Shown: positions 29,951 to 30,100 of the stretch, piece by piece | Layout: each line of letters opens with the position of its first letter | Numbering within the stretch: position 1 is the first letter of the stretch | Source: Fidelibacterota bacterium | Lineage (GTDB): Bacteria > Fidelibacterota > UBA8477 > JABMPR01 | Assembly (NCBI GenBank): GCA_030596225.1 | Contig: JAUVKO010000001.1 | Span: 1-30,100 of the forward strand | Reading direction: 5' to 3' | DNA length: 30,100 nt | Made by a program: the position numbers and the translations under genes | Notes under the pieces: model-generated | Told to the model about the DNA's origin: nothing | Seen by the model: only the letters and a program-made list of their open reading frames with translations | Databases searched by the model: none

Positions 29951-30100
29951 TCACCTTAAATAAACCATCTTAACCACACGTGAATACTGACCTGCTTGTA
30001 ACCTTGCGAAGTATACTCCTGTGGTAACTTGACTACCGTCTTCGTTAGTCCCATTCCAACGAGTCTCGTAGCTTCCTGGATTCATATTCTGGTTGACTAG
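29951..30100 (-). CDS. T9SS sorting-domain tail of a protein cut by the right edge
   Basis: Read from the window end, the - strand encodes 49 residues and a TGA: LVNQNMNPGSYETRWNGTNE, then DGSQVTTGVYFARL and QAGQYSRVVKMVYLR. This is the last half of the same sorting domain as in the neighbours, so the body of the protein lies beyond 30100. Its last 4 bases overlap a possible GTG start of the next gene, suggesting one transcript. The first 39 bases are identical to part of the neighbouring gene's tail (28428-28466), pointing to recent gene conversion or duplication. Confidence 0.85.
   Translation of the reverse strand, partial: LVNQNMNPGSYETRWNGTNEDGSQVTTGVYFARLQAGQYSRVVKMVYLR

Noticed and set aside
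18388..30100. Possible prophage, defence island or biosynthetic cluster
   Set aside because: No phage structural, integrase, nuclease-helicase or biosynthetic enzymes; the genes are envelope or secreted proteins with a lone small toxin-antitoxin pair.

Overview
The window has two halves. Bases 1-17,400 hold a complete, tightly packed division and cell-wall (dcw) cluster on the + strand. Bases 17,450-30,100 hold an AT-richer accessory stretch, all on the - strand. It consists of a small toxin-antitoxin pair followed by envelope and secreted proteins. Four complete or nearly complete proteins, plus a fifth cut by the right edge, end in the same type IX secretion (T9SS) type A C-terminal sorting domain (YPNPFNP...YELPE...IYDI.G...WNG.D..G..V..G.YFARL...KMVYLR). 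The DAP-type MurE, the T9SS tails, an outer-membrane barrel and several lipobox proteins point to a Gram-negative member of the FCB group. The YPNPFNPSTTI...KMVYLR form of the tail is most like Neomarinimicrobiota (Marinimicrobia/SAR406) or relatives such as KSB1/Calditrichota; that taxonomic guess is inference.

Layout. 1-94: start of a secreted protein on the - strand, cut by the left edge. 95-933: no gene; it holds competing hairpins, a GC-rich REP-like palindrome, a truncated MITE-like repeat and an MraZ-type operator/promoter region. 934-16,824: mraZ-rsmH-ftsL-ftsI-murE-murF-mraY-murD-ftsW-murG-murC-ftsQ-ftsA-ftsZ. Nearly every junction overlaps or is separated by a few bases; ftsZ alone has a clear leader with a strong ribosome-binding site. 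murB and ddl, often found between murC and ftsQ, are absent. 16,825-17,451: terminators, a second and complete MITE-like copy inverted relative to the first, and a palindrome cluster. 17,452-18,121: AbrB-type antitoxin and PIN-domain toxin. 18,388-29,936: outer-membrane barrel, four lipoproteins and four T9SS-exported proteins (an ~11-repeat YD-like protein, a 14-blade Reg_prop propeller, a short unknown protein and a large family protein with a calcium-binding-like loop), then the tail of a fifth.

How the parts work together. The first half makes UDP-MurNAc-pentapeptide (MurC, D, E, F), then lipid I and II (MraY, MurG), polymerises and cross-links it at the septum (FtsW, FtsI), and recruits this machinery to the Z ring (FtsZ, FtsA, FtsQ, FtsL). 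MraZ probably controls the promoter. The second half looks like a surface-protein island whose C-terminal sorting cassettes have been shuffled or homogenised by recombination. The most unusual signals are non-coding: (i) a hairpin element with base-pair covariation placed directly after two sorting-domain stop codons and followed by a fossil second MVYLR-stop; (ii) a 54-base leader shared by two unrelated genes; (iii) the inverted MITE-like pair bracketing the dcw cluster; (iv) repeated GTGGGNAATTANCCC boxes before mraZ. No tRNA, rRNA, CRISPR array or intact transposase gene was seen.
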